From NCBI RefSeq assembly GCF_003385185.1, contig NZ_PQHZ01000046.1:1-50550 (forward strand): a stretch of DNA of 50,550 bases, written 5' to 3'. Below are positions 16,862-25,877 of the stretch, piece after piece. The number at the start of each line of letters is the position of its first letter. The stretch's first letter is position 1. The notes below the pieces were generated by a model. The model made no database searches, was not told the DNA's origin, and saw only the letters and a list, made by a program, of their open reading frames with translations. This DNA is from Amycolatopsis palatopharyngis. Lineage in GTDB: Bacteria > Actinomycetota > Actinomycetes > Mycobacteriales > Pseudonocardiaceae. The translations under genes and the position numbers were made by a program.

Positions 16862-16945
16862 GCGCTTTCCCGGGAAAGTGCGAGCCCCAAACCCTGTGAG
16901 CTGGGGCGGGGCGTGTTGGGTGTCGCGCTTTCCCGGGAAAGTGCG
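16862..16945. repeat. Pair of TTTCCCGGGAAA palindromes (copies A and B)
   Basis: Two copies of a palindrome with core CTTTCCCGGGAAAG, at about 16862-16881 and 16925-16945, separated by about 43 bp, lie between the converging exporter and galT genes. In each copy the arms extend the core to about 10 bp per side with one G-U pair. Two more copies lie at 26852-26904. They behave like dispersed REP-type or terminator palindromes. Confidence 0.85.
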
Positions 16946-16952
16946 AGGTGGG

Positions 16953-18029
16953 TCAGATCTCGCGGAGGCGGCGCGCGATGTCCTCCGGCAGCACGTCGGT
17001 TACGAAGGCCTCCATCGCGGCCTCCGAGCCTGCCAGGTGCTTGAGTTTGTCCGGTCCCCTGCGCACGGAGAAGAGCTGCAGGTGCAGATACCCGAGGTCG
17101 TCGAGGTCGCTGACCGGGCCCTGATGCCAGGCCGAGATGTAGGGCAGGGGCGCGTCGTAGAGCCGATCGAAGCGCCGGAGGAGATCGAGGTACAACTCGG
17201 CGAAGTCATCACGCTCTGCGTCCGTCAACTCGGGAATCGTGCGTACCCGGCGCAGCGGGTACACGTGCACCTCAACCGGCCACCGTGCGGCGGCGGGAAC
17301 GAACGCGACCCAGTGCCCGGTCTCGATGAGGATCCGTTCCCCCGCCGCGCGCTCCGCCGAGATCACGTCCGAGTGCAGGTCGCCGCCGGCTTCCGCGCGA
17401 TACCGGCGCGCCACCTCCCACATGCGGCGGGTTCGTGGCGTGACGAAAGGGTAGGCGTAGATCTGCCCGTGTGGGTGCCCCAGGGTCACCCCGATCTCCC
17501 GTCCCCGGTTCTCGAAGCAAAAGATCTGCTCGATCCCGTCTATTTCGGACAGTGCGCTGGTGCGGTCGGCCCACGCGTCGACCACCAGCCTGGCGTGCTT
17601 CGCCGTCAGATCCGCGAATCTCGCATGATGGTCGCTGGTGAAACATACGACCTCACACCGCCCGAGCCCCGGCCGGAACCCGACCAGTGGATGGTTCACC
17701 GCGTGCCGATCCGGCACCGCGTGCATCGAGAGGCTGGGGAAGCGGTTCTCGAAGACCGCCACCGTGTAGTTCGATGACGGGATCTCGGTCTGCCGATCCC
17801 CGGTCGAGGGACAGAGCGGACACTCGTCCTTGGCAGGGAGAAACGTACGTCCCTGCCGGTGTGCCGCCATCATGATCCACTCGTCGAGCAGTGGGTCGAG
17901 GCGCAGCTGTGACGCCGTGCTGACCCCCGGAAGCTCCCGCGCGTCGTGGACTTCGCGGTCAGCCGCGTCGTCGTCATCGAAGTACAACATCTCGCGGCCG
18001 TCCGCCAGTGTCGCGTTCGTCCTTTTCAC
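16953..18029 (-). CDS. galT: Galactose-1-phosphate uridylyltransferase
   Basis: Leloir-pathway enzyme exchanging UMP between UDP-glucose and galactose-1-phosphate. The 358-residue protein has the zinc-type CPLC motif near 77-80, NRFPSL, and the active-site HPH triad in GHPHGQIYAYP, with FVPAAARWPVEVHVYP further on. The GTG start is preceded by GAGGAG. It is divergent from the GH2 glycosidase gene; galK and galE are not adjacent. Its place beside the predicted galactofuranose importer supports use of the released galactose. Confidence 0.93.
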   Translation of the reverse strand: MKRTNATLADGREMLYFDDDDAADREVHDARELPGVSTASQLRLDPLLDEWIMMAAHRQGRTFLPAKDECPLCPSTGDRQTEIPSSNYTVAVFENRFPSLSMHAVPDRHAVNHPLVGFRPGLGRCEVVCFTSDHHARFADLTAKHARLVVDAWADRTSALSEIDGIEQIFCFENRGREIGVTLGHPHGQIYAYPFVTPRTRRMWEVARRYRAEAGGDLHSDVISAERAAGERILIETGHWVAFVPAAARWPVEVHVYPLRRVRTIPELTDAERDDFAELYLDLLRRFDRLYDAPLPYISAWHQGPVSDLDDLGYLHLQLFSVRRGPDKLKHLAGSEAAMEAFVTDVLPEDIARRLREI

Positions 18030-18408
18030 CGGTCACTGCTCCTCGGGGCTCGCGCTCGGTGGGGCCGGGCTGCGGATGCCGGATCCGGTGCCGCGACTTC
18101 CGCTCACCGCATCCAAGCACGAAGCAACATAATCGAACAGGGCGCGCGATCATTTTGTCCAGGTTCTTGACTTGCGGCGGCCTATTTAGTGCGCATCCAG
18201 CACGAAGTTGGCGGCTCGACCTGGCGATTCCGCTTTCGATCACGCTCTGTTGAAATCTGGTCGAATCTGGTCACAACTGTTGACATCTGTGTGTGGGGTG
18301 TGTGAAATGTGTCACGCCGGACTGAGTTCCGTGTGAACCACGAGCTGCTGCCGGTGCTCTGGCGCCAGCACCCGCTGGCGCGGTCCCCCCGAGAAGGGTG
18401 TTTCGACC
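18030..18408. promoter_or_regulatory. Divergent control region between galT and the GH2 gene
   Basis: About 380 bp. A plausible forward promoter is TTGACA (18280-18285) with TGAAAT (18303-18308) 17 bases on. Just upstream are two tandem near-copies, GAAATCTGGTC (18252-18262) and GAATCTGGTC (18263-18272), which may be regulator half-sites, for example for the DeoR protein at the end of the locus. No gene is supported here. Confidence 0.5.
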
Positions 18409-20937
18409 GTGAAGTCATCCGCATTGATGAGCCGACGCAGACGCAGCGGTCCACTGACCGTCGCGACAGCGATCTGCTCCGCGTTCCTGATGGCCGCAGC
18501 CGCGTCTCCCGTGGCCGCGGCACCTGCGGAAGCGGGCTGGGAGATGGGCGAGCCCCGCATGGCCACACCGTGGACCGCCCAGGTCTCCCCGGACAACGCA
18601 CTGCCCGAGTATCCGAGGCCGCAGCTCACCCGCAAGGACTGGCAGAACCTCAACGGTGTCTGGGAGTTCGCCGGTGCCACGGAGGGCGAAGCACCCCCGT
18701 TCGGTGAGACGCTCGCCGAACGAATCCTGGTTCCCTACCCGACCGAGTCCGTGCTCTCAGGAATCGAGCGCCACGAGGACTTCATGTGGTATCGCCGCAC
18801 ATTCGAGGTCCCATCGGGATGGCGGGTCGGCGCGACCAACAGACTGAAGCTCCATTTCGGAGCGATCGACTACAAGGCCACCGTGCACGTGAACGGGCAA
18901 CAGGTCGCCACACACACCGGTGGATACGGCGCGTTCTCCGCTGATGTGACCGATGCCCTCACGGATTCGGGGCCGCAGGAGGTCGTCATCGGCGTGGAGG
19001 ACCGTGCCGACGCGACCTGGCAACCGGTCGGCAAGCAGCGGCTGGTCCCGGACAGGGGGATCTTCTACGAGGGGGCGTCCGGCATCTGGCAGACGGTCTG
19101 GATGGAACCCGTTCCCACCGCACACGTCACCGAACTCGGCATGGTGCCCGACATCGACACGTCCACGCTCGGACTCACCGTGAACACCGGTGGGCAGGCC
19201 GAGGGACTGACCGTCGACGTGGTGGTCAAGGACGGCAACCAGCCGGTCAGCCGGACCAGCGGACCCGCGGGCGAGCCGCTCGACGTCGGTGTCCCGGATG
19301 CCAAGCTGTGGTCCCCGGACTCGCCGTTCCTCTATGACCTCGAGGTCGTACTCAAGGATGGCAACCGCCCGGTCGACCGCGTCTCCTCCTACTTCGGAAT
19401 GCGTGAGATCGGCACTGCCAAGGGGGCGGACGGAAAGCTGCGGATGACCCTCAATGGGGAGATCCTCTTCCAAATGTCCACTCTGGACCAGGGCTACTGG
19501 CCGGACGGGATCTACACCGCGCCGACGGATGAGGCACTGAGGTTCGACCTCGAGCAGCACAAGGTCCTCGGGTTCAACACGGTGCGCAAGCACATCAAGA
19601 CCGAACCCGACCGTTGGTACTATCACGCGGACAAGCTGGGACTGCTGGTCTGGCAGGACATGCCCTCGATGCGCACCGGTGGCCGTCCCCCCGCTGACGC
19701 GCAGCGGCAGTTCGAGGCCGAGCTGCACGAGATCGTCGAGGAGAAGAAGAACTGGACCTCCGTTGTCGGCTGGGTGCCGTTCAACGAGGGCTGGGGCGAA
19801 TGGTCCCAGGAGGCGACAGGTCGCATTGCCGAAGAGGTCAAGGAACAGGACCCGACCAGGCTCGTCAACGCGCACAGTGGCGTGAACTGCTGTGCCTCCC
19901 TCGGTGACTCGGGCAAGGGCGATGTCATCGACTGGCACGCGTACACCGGGCCCGCGAATCCGATGCCGGAGGGCGATCGGGTTTCGATGGACGGCGAGCA
20001 CGGCGGGTTCGGCCTCGAGGTCGATGGGCACATGTGGTTCGGCGAAGGTCACGCCTACGAGATGACGCCGGACAAGGAAACCCTCACGCGAAGGTACGTG
20101 GAAAACCAGCGCGACGTGCTGACGGCGGCGCAGGGCTGCGGGATCAGCGGTGCCATCTACACCCAGATCACCGATGTCGAGCACGAGGTGAACGGGTTCT
20201 TCACCTACGACCGGCAGGTCGAGAAGATGGACTTCGCACAGGTGCGGGCCGTCAACGAGGCGATCATCCGCAATGCCGACGGCAGCGGCAGCGGTGGGCC
20301 CGCGCCAGACCCGGGAACTCCTGGCCTGCAAGGCGTCAACGCCTACAAATTCGACGAGGGCAGCGGTTCGACGGCGACCGACTCCGTCGGTGATGCCGAC
20401 GCCGCGCTGACCAACGCGGAGTGGGTCGACGGCGTGGCCGGCGGTGGCCTTTCCTTCAGTGGCAACGGAGTCGCCGACACCGGCGCCAGTCTGGTGGACA
20501 CCGCGGGAAGCTACTCGGTGTCGGCCTGGGCCAAACTGGACGAGGCGGGCGGCGCCTTCCAGACGGTCGTCAGTCAGGACACCGGCAGCCACAGCGGGTT
20601 CTTCCTGCAGTACTCCGGTCAGGACCAGCGCTGGGCGATGAGTTTTGTCGGACTGCGGGCCCTCTCGCCGGAGAAGCCGGAACCCGGCCGCTGGTATCAC
20701 CTCACCGGAGTGCGGGACGCACAGGCCGGAACGCTGGAGCTGTTCGTCGACGGCAAGCAGGTCGACTCGAAGAACGCGTGCTCGGCGGGTGAGTCCTCGG
20801 GCAACACCGTGATCGGTCGCGGCCAGTACGGCGGTCAGAACGTCGATTTCCTCCGGGGCGACGTGGACGACGTCCGGATCTACGACCGGGCGCTGTCCGA
20901 TGCGGAGATCGCCGAGCTTGCCTCGGCAGGCGAGTAA
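18409..20937 (+). CDS. Secreted GH2 glycoside hydrolase with LamG domain (possible beta-D-galactofuranosidase)
   Basis: An 842-residue exported enzyme. Signal peptide about 1-38 (ending PVAAAP); GH2 sugar-binding jelly roll about 60-210 (starting RPQLTRKDWQNLNGVWEF); Ig-like domain; TIM barrel about 310-600 with the acid/base Glu near 460 (PFNEGWGE) and the nucleophile Glu near 528 (DGEHGG); a Gly/Pro linker near 630; then a concanavalin/LamG domain to the end. GH2 covers beta-galactosidases, mannosidases, glucuronidases and, in Streptomyces, galactofuranosidases with this architecture. The YtfQ-like importer downstream favours the last. The GTG at 18409 (after AGAAGGG) is used; ATG at 18427 is possible. 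Confidence 0.88.
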   Translation: MKSSALMSRRRRSGPLTVATAICSAFLMAAAASPVAAAPAEAGWEMGEPRMATPWTAQVSPDNALPEYPRPQLTRKDWQNLNGVWEFAGATEGEAPPFGETLAERILVPYPTESVLSGIERHEDFMWYRRTFEVPSGWRVGATNRLKLHFGAIDYKATVHVNGQQVATHTGGYGAFSADVTDALTDSGPQEVVIGVEDRADATWQPVGKQRLVPDRGIFYEGASGIWQTVWMEPVPTAHVTELGMVPDIDTSTLGLTVNTGGQAEGLTVDVVVKDGNQPVSRTSGPAGEPLDVGVPDAKLWSPDSPFLYDLEVVLKDGNRPVDRVSSYFGMREIGTAKGADGKLRMTLNGEILFQMSTLDQGYWPDGIYTAPTDEALRFDLEQHKVLGFNTVRKHIKTEPDRWYYHADKLGLLVWQDMPSMRTGGRPPADAQRQFEAELHEIVEEKKNWTSVVGWVPFNEGWGEWSQEATGRIAEEVKEQDPTRLVNAHSGVNCCASLGDSGKGDVIDWHAYTGPANPMPEGDRVSMDGEHGGFGLEVDGHMWFGEGHAYEMTPDKETLTRRYVENQRDVLTAAQGCGISGAIYTQITDVEHEVNGFFTYDRQVEKMDFAQVRAVNEAIIRNADGSGSGGPAPDPGTPGLQGVNAYKFDEGSGSTATDSVGDADAALTNAEWVDGVAGGGLSFSGNGVADTGASLVDTAGSYSVSAWAKLDEAGGAFQTVVSQDTGSHSGFFLQYSGQDQRWAMSFVGLRALSPEKPEPGRWYHLTGVRDAQAGTLELFVDGKQVDSKNACSAGESSGNTVIGRGQYGGQNVDFLRGDVDDVRIYDRALSDAEIAELASAGE

Positions 20938-20945
20938 CCAACACC

Positions 20946-20980
20946 GGCGTCAGGGGTGGGCGGTGCCCGCCCCTGACGCC
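20946..20980 (+). terminator. Intercistronic hairpin after the GH2 gene
   Basis: A 16-bp stem (GGCGTCAGGGGTGGGC with its partner at 20965-20980, one G-U pair) with a GGT loop, nine bases beyond the GH2 stop. It may be a terminator or partial attenuator that separates the enzyme gene from the importer operon. Confidence 0.8.
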
Positions 20981-21038
20981 ATCCACCACGTAGTTCACGT
21001 CCGGCGGCGGGGGCCGGCCTTTTCCCAGGGAGCATTGC

Positions 21039-22124
21039 ATGACACGCACCAAGGTTCTGCGCCCGTGGCAGGCGCTCGTCGCGGCAACGGCCGTCGGCAT
21101 GGCACTGGCCGGCTGCACCAACACCGGTGAGGAGCCGGCGAACGCGGCCGGTTCCGGCGACGGCGGTGATGGGCAGGTCGTCAAGGAGAACGAGAGTACG
21201 GGTGAGGGCTGCACCCTCGACAAGTACGGCGCCGAGAAGATCGACCTGGCCGGCGCCGTGGTCGGGTTCTCCCAGTCGGAGCCCGACACCGCGGCCTTCC
21301 GGGCCGCGGAGACGAAGTCGATCAGGGAAGCCGCCGAGGACGCGGGGGTGCAGGACCTGCTCGTCACCAACGCCAACAACGAACTGCCCAAACAGATCGC
21401 CGACATCAAGAACCTGGTGAGCCAGGGCGTGCAGTTCCTCATCGTCGCCCCGGTCAACTCCGACGGTCTCGACCCCGCACTCGACGCGGCGAAGCAGGCC
21501 GGGGTCCCGGTGCTCACGATCGATCGGAAGGTGACCAACACCCACTGCGAGGATTACGTCGCGTTCCTCGGCTCGGACTTCTACGAGCAGGGCAAGCGTG
21601 CCGCGGACGCGATGAACGAGGTCACCGGTGGGGCCGGCAAGGTGGCGATTCTGCTCGGCGCATCCGGCAACAACGTGACCGACGAGCGCAACTCCGGCTT
21701 CAAGGACCAGGTCGAGGCGGAGTATCCCGGACTGGAGATCGTCGCCGAGCAGACCGCGAACTTCGCCAGGGACGAGGGTCAAAGCGTCGCGGAGCAGCTG
21801 CTGCAGTCGAATCCGGACATCACCGCGATATACGCCCACAACGACGAGATGGCACTGGGTGCGGTAACCGCCGTGCAGGCGGCGGGCAAGCAGCCGGGCG
21901 AGGACATCAAGCTGGTGTCGATCGACGGTACGCGAAACGCGGTGCAGGCCATTGTGGACGGAAAGATGAACGCGGTGATCGAGTCCAACCCGCGCTTCGG
22001 GCCGCTGGCTTTCGAGACCGCGCAGAAGTTCTACGACGGTGAGCCGGTCCCCGAGGACATCATCATCTCCGATGACGAGTACAACGCGGAGAACGCCGAG
22101 GCGGAGATCGGCAACGCCTTCTGA
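21039..22124 (+). CDS. ytfQ: Sugar ABC importer substrate-binding lipoprotein, YtfQ-like
   Basis: A 361-residue lipoprotein: lipobox ALAGC (Cys about 27), acidic Gly-rich linker, then a type I periplasmic-binding fold. The galactofuranose-binder YtfQ pattern can be followed: VVGFSQSEPD with RAAET, APVNSDGLDPAL, TIDRK, YAHNDEMALGA, SIDGT and ESNPRFGPLAF. In E. coli YtfQ the arginines in RAAET and the IDR motif contact the sugar. AGGGAG precedes the ATG. It starts the importer operon and is followed by a strong hairpin, which commonly raises binding-protein mRNA over downstream genes. Confidence 0.82.
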   Translation: MTRTKVLRPWQALVAATAVGMALAGCTNTGEEPANAAGSGDGGDGQVVKENESTGEGCTLDKYGAEKIDLAGAVVGFSQSEPDTAAFRAAETKSIREAAEDAGVQDLLVTNANNELPKQIADIKNLVSQGVQFLIVAPVNSDGLDPALDAAKQAGVPVLTIDRKVTNTHCEDYVAFLGSDFYEQGKRAADAMNEVTGGAGKVAILLGASGNNVTDERNSGFKDQVEAEYPGLEIVAEQTANFARDEGQSVAEQLLQSNPDITAIYAHNDEMALGAVTAVQAAGKQPGEDIKLVSIDGTRNAVQAIVDGKMNAVIESNPRFGPLAFETAQKFYDGEPVPEDIIISDDEYNAENAEAEIGNAF

Positions 22125-22142
22125 ACCGGCGATTTCGCCGTG

Positions 22143-22180
22143 ACCGGCGGGGCGCGCCGATATCACCGCGCCCCGCCGGT
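22143..22180 (+). terminator. Perfect intercistronic hairpin after the binding-protein gene
   Basis: A 14-bp perfect stem (ACCGGCGGGGCGCG at 22143-22156 with its partner at 22167-22180) and a 10-base loop between the binding protein and ATPase genes. Such elements usually stabilise or terminate part of the transcript, giving more binding protein than transporter. Confidence 0.8.
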
Positions 22181-22231
22181 TTCCACCAGTGCCGGACCTC
22201 CGGCAGCCGCAGCGCGAGGAGTGACATCGTC

Positions 22232-23812
22232 GTGAGCGCAACCAGCACCGCAGTACCACCATCGAGCAGATCTGAGCCCGTACTCAAGACCGAGGGCGTG
22301 ACCAAGTCGTTCGGTGGCGTGCATGCCCTTCGCGGGGTCGACTTCGCGCTTGCCGAGGGCGAGATCCACGCACTGGTCGGCGAGAACGGTGCGGGGAAGT
22401 CCACTTTGATCAAGGTGTTGACGGGGGTGTATCGGCCCGACCACGGAGCCGTCCGGTTCGCCGGCGGGGAGGTGGACTTCCAGCGGCCGGCCGACGCGCA
22501 GGACGCGGGCATCTCCACCATCTACCAAGAGGTGAACCTGGTACCGCTGTTGTCGGTGGCCCGCAACATCTTCCTCGGCCGCGAGCCACGTAACCGTGCC
22601 CGGCTCATCGACGTCGGCGCGATGAACCGCATGGCTGCTGATCTGCTCGATTCACTCGGCGTCGATATCGACGTCACCGCCGACCTCGGCAGGCTCGGCC
22701 TCGGCGTACAGCAGATGGTGGCCCTCGCCAGGGCGATGTCGGTGCGGAGCCGAGTGGTGATCATGGACGAGCCGACGTCCTCACTGGAATCCAGGGAGGT
22801 GGCAACCCTGTTCGACGTCGCGCGCGGCCTGCGCGACAAGGGAGTCGGGTTGATCTTCGTCTCGCATCGGCTGGAAGAACTGTGGGCCCTGTGCGACCGC
22901 GTCACGATCCTGCGCGACGGGCAGCGGGTGCACACCGGTGCGCTCGCGGACCTCGACCGCGTCAGGCTGGTGTCCCACATGCTCGGACGCGATCCGGGCG
23001 AGATCGCGCAGGCCGGCGCGACCGAGTTCGGCGAAACTCATCTGCGCGACCGGGCGCCGGTCCTGAAAGTTACCGGGATCGACGTCCGGCACCGGCTGCA
23101 CGACGTCAGCCTGACCGTCCGCCCGGGCGAGGTGCTTGGCCTCGGCGGCCTGCTCGGGTCGGGCCGCAGCGAGACCGTGAAGGCCGTGTACGGCGCGCTG
23201 CCGATGCAGGCGGGGTCGGTGGAGGTCGGCGGTTCCGGTATCCGCGCCAACTCGGTTCGCCGCGCTCTGCGGTCGGGAATCGCGTTGCTGTCGGAGGATC
23301 GCAAGGCCGAGGGCATCATTCCCGACCTCTCGGTCCGCGACAACATCGCGCTGGCCGTCATGCCCCGCTTCTCCCGCGCGGGGATCATCTCCGAGTCGCG
23401 GATCGACGCGCTCGTGGAAACGTTCATGCGCCGCTTGCGGATCAAGGCCTCCGGTCCGGCGCAGAAGGTGCGGGAGCTCTCCGGCGGAAACCAGCAGAAG
23501 GTGCTGATCGCGCGGTGGTTGTGCACGGAGCCGAAGGTGTTCCTGCTTGACGAACCCACCCGCGGCATCGATGTCGGTGCCAAGAGCGAGGTGCAGGCAC
23601 TGATCGATGAACTGGCCGCGCAGGGCCTCGCGGTCGTGCTGATCTCCAGCGAGATGGACGAACTCGTCGAGGGAGCCGATCGGATCGCCGTGCTGCACGG
23701 CGGCTCCGTTCAACAGGAGTTGTCCGGTGGTGCGATGACCACTGCCGCACTGCTCGCCGCTCTCGCAGGCGCGCCTGCTCGGGCGGACCTGGATGCGGAG
23801 GAGGCACGGTGA
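22232..23812 (+). CDS. ytfR: Sugar ABC importer double ATPase, YtfR/MglA/RbsA type
   Basis: A 526-residue protein with two fused nucleotide-binding domains. The first (about 10-245) has Walker A GENGAGKST, the family-typical weak signature LGVQQM, and VVIMDEPTSSL. The second (about 270-510) has the usual degenerate Walker A LGSGRSE, a good signature LSGGNQQK and VFLLDEPTRG. The GTG start is preceded by GAGGAG. It energises both permeases that follow; the stop overlaps the first permease gene. Confidence 0.93.
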   Translation: MSATSTAVPPSSRSEPVLKTEGVTKSFGGVHALRGVDFALAEGEIHALVGENGAGKSTLIKVLTGVYRPDHGAVRFAGGEVDFQRPADAQDAGISTIYQEVNLVPLLSVARNIFLGREPRNRARLIDVGAMNRMAADLLDSLGVDIDVTADLGRLGLGVQQMVALARAMSVRSRVVIMDEPTSSLESREVATLFDVARGLRDKGVGLIFVSHRLEELWALCDRVTILRDGQRVHTGALADLDRVRLVSHMLGRDPGEIAQAGATEFGETHLRDRAPVLKVTGIDVRHRLHDVSLTVRPGEVLGLGGLLGSGRSETVKAVYGALPMQAGSVEVGGSGIRANSVRRALRSGIALLSEDRKAEGIIPDLSVRDNIALAVMPRFSRAGIISESRIDALVETFMRRLRIKASGPAQKVRELSGGNQQKVLIARWLCTEPKVFLLDEPTRGIDVGAKSEVQALIDELAAQGLAVVLISSEMDELVEGADRIAVLHGGSVQQELSGGAMTTAALLAALAGAPARADLDAEEAR

Positions 23813-24849
23813 TGTCCGAGATCACGACATCCGGTCAGGGCCTGGACTCCGGCACGGCGGAACCGCCACCCGCACCGCCACCCCGCGCGCCCAGGCCCGC
23901 ACGCCGTACCTGGCGGGACAGGTTCACCGTGGACTGGGTCAGGCGCAACGGCGTTTACGTGGCATTGGCATTGCTGATGCTGGTGAACGTCGTCGCCACC
24001 GACAATTTCCTCAGCGAGGGAACGATCCGGCTGCAGCTCATCCAGGTCGCCCCGGTGCTGATCGTGGCGCTCGGGATGTCGTTGGTGATCGGCACTGAGG
24101 GCATCGATCTCTCGGTCGGTGCGGTGATGGCGCTGGCAGCCGCACTGATCCCGCTGTACATCGGTTACGGCGCACTGGTGGCCGTGTTGATCGCGGTGCT
24201 CGCGGGCGGGGTCACCGGTGTGCTGGCCGGAACGCTCGTGGCCAGGGTGGGCGTGCAGCCCATCGTCGCCACGCTCGGCATCATGGTCGCGGGCCGGGGG
24301 GTAGCCAACCTGTTCGGTGGCGAGATCAAGAGCATCCGGGAACCGGGGATCGTCGAGCTCGGTTCCGGCTCGCTGCTCGGTGTCCCGTATGTCGTGCTGA
24401 TCGGCATCGCGGTCGCGGCGATGGCCTGGTTCCTGGTCCGCAGGTCGACCTATGGGCGGCAGCTGGTGGCGATCGGCGGCAACAAACGGGCCGCCGAACT
24501 CGCCGGGCTGCCGGTGAAGCGGGTACTCACGACAACCTATGTCCTGTGTGGACTACTTGCGGCCCTGGCCGGTGTACTGCTGGCCGCGCGCTCTCAGGCC
24601 AGTGACCCGACGAAACTCGGGCTGCTGGTCGAACTGTCGGCCATCACGGCCGTCGTCATCGGCGGTACGCCGTTGTCGGGTGGGCAGGTACGCATCGCCG
24701 GAACCGTTGCGGGTGCCCTGCTGATGCAGCTGATCACCGCGACCCTGATCTTCCACGACATCCCCGACTCGACCGCCCAGATCGCCCAGGCGGTCATCGT
24801 GGTTGCGGCCGTCTACGTGCAGCTCGGCAGGAGAAAGGCGCGATCATGA
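23812..24849 (+). CDS. ytfT: Sugar ABC importer permease, YtfT-like
   Basis: A 345-residue membrane protein of the BPD_transp_2 family with about nine helices after a Pro-rich cytoplasmic N-terminus. It has the family segment GMSLVIGTEGIDLSVGAVMA, IMVAGRGVANL and GLLVELSAITAVVIGGTPL, each close to E. coli YtfT. The ATG overlaps the ATPase stop by one base; GTG at 23809 would add one residue. The stop overlaps the next permease gene by ATGA. Confidence 0.88.
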   Translation: MSEITTSGQGLDSGTAEPPPAPPPRAPRPARRTWRDRFTVDWVRRNGVYVALALLMLVNVVATDNFLSEGTIRLQLIQVAPVLIVALGMSLVIGTEGIDLSVGAVMALAAALIPLYIGYGALVAVLIAVLAGGVTGVLAGTLVARVGVQPIVATLGIMVAGRGVANLFGGEIKSIREPGIVELGSGSLLGVPYVVLIGIAVAAMAWFLVRRSTYGRQLVAIGGNKRAAELAGLPVKRVLTTTYVLCGLLAALAGVLLAARSQASDPTKLGLLVELSAITAVVIGGTPLSGGQVRIAGTVAGALLMQLITATLIFHDIPDSTAQIAQAVIVVAAVYVQLGRRKARS

Positions 24850-25856
24850 CCACGACGGGTGTTCCGGACAGCGGTGCGGCCACCGGTGTCGCCGCGAAAC
24901 GGGGCGGCGGAGCGCGGGTGGCGCACCTGGTGCAGCGGCAGGGCGCGCTGGTGATTCTCGTCGCGGCGGTCGTCGTTTCGACGTTCGCGTTCGATTCCTT
25001 CGGTACCGCAGGCAATCTGACCAACATTGGTCTCGAGGCCTCGTTCCTCGCGATGGTCGCGCTCGGTATGACCTTCGTGATCATGACTGGCGGCATCGAC
25101 CTCTCGGTCGGATCGGTTTTCGCGCTGGGAGGAGTCCTCGCGGCCTGGGGCTCGCAGTACGGACTGCTCGTCGCGCTGCTGTTGCCGTTACTGGTGTGTG
25201 GGGGAATCGGCCTGGTTCAGGGGTTGATCATCGCGCGCGGCGGCCTGCCGCCGTTCATCGTCACGCTGGCCGGACTGTTGTTCGCGCGCGGCCTGCTGCT
25301 GCTCATCAGTGACGAGGGCGCGACGACGTACAAGGTGCCGCCGGAGTCGGCGTTCCTGGAGCTCGCGCAGGGCTCGCTGTTCGGGATCGGCTACCCGCTC
25401 TGGCTCGTCGCGATCGCGTTCGCGATCGGCGGCCTTGTGCTGCACCGGACCTCGTACGGCTCCACAGTGCTCGCGATTGGCGGACAGGAGGACGCCGCGG
25501 ATCTGATGGGACTTCCGGTGCTGCGCACGAAGGTCGTCGCGTACGTCATGTCCGGTCTGCTGGCCGGATTCGGTGGCGTGCTGATCGCTTCGTACACGTC
25601 GTCGGGGGTGACCGTGCTGGGCGTGGGTATGGAACTCGAGGCCATCGCCGCGGTCGTGCTCGGGGGCACCCTGCTGACCGGTGGCGCGGGAACGGTACTC
25701 GGCACGCTGGTGGGTGTATTGCTCCTGCAGGTCATCAAGAACGTGATCAACCAGGTGGGATCGTTGAACTCCAACTGGCAGGCGGTCATCAGCGGCACGA
25801 TCCTGCTGGTCGTGGTGACGGTGCAGCGCTGGCTGTCCAGAGTGGAACGACGTTGA
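24846..25856 (+). CDS. yjfF: Sugar ABC importer second permease, YjfF-like
   Basis: A 336-residue BPD_transp_2 permease. It has GMTFVIMTGGIDLSVGSVFAL, FIVTLAGLLFARGL and VGMELEAIAAVVLGGTLLTGG with GTVLGTLVGV, closely following E. coli YjfF. Two different permeases after one double ATPase is the hallmark of the YtfQRT-YjfF galactofuranose system; ribose and methyl-galactoside importers usually use one permease as a homodimer. It ends 21 bp before the converging DeoR gene. Confidence 0.88.
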   Translation: MTTTGVPDSGAATGVAAKRGGGARVAHLVQRQGALVILVAAVVVSTFAFDSFGTAGNLTNIGLEASFLAMVALGMTFVIMTGGIDLSVGSVFALGGVLAAWGSQYGLLVALLLPLLVCGGIGLVQGLIIARGGLPPFIVTLAGLLFARGLLLLISDEGATTYKVPPESAFLELAQGSLFGIGYPLWLVAIAFAIGGLVLHRTSYGSTVLAIGGQEDAADLMGLPVLRTKVVAYVMSGLLAGFGGVLIASYTSSGVTVLGVGMELEAIAAVVLGGTLLTGGAGTVLGTLVGVLLLQVIKNVINQVGSLNSNWQAVISGTILLVVVTVQRWLSRVERR

Positions 25857-25877
25857 CCCGCGGCGTCCGCGCGCCGG

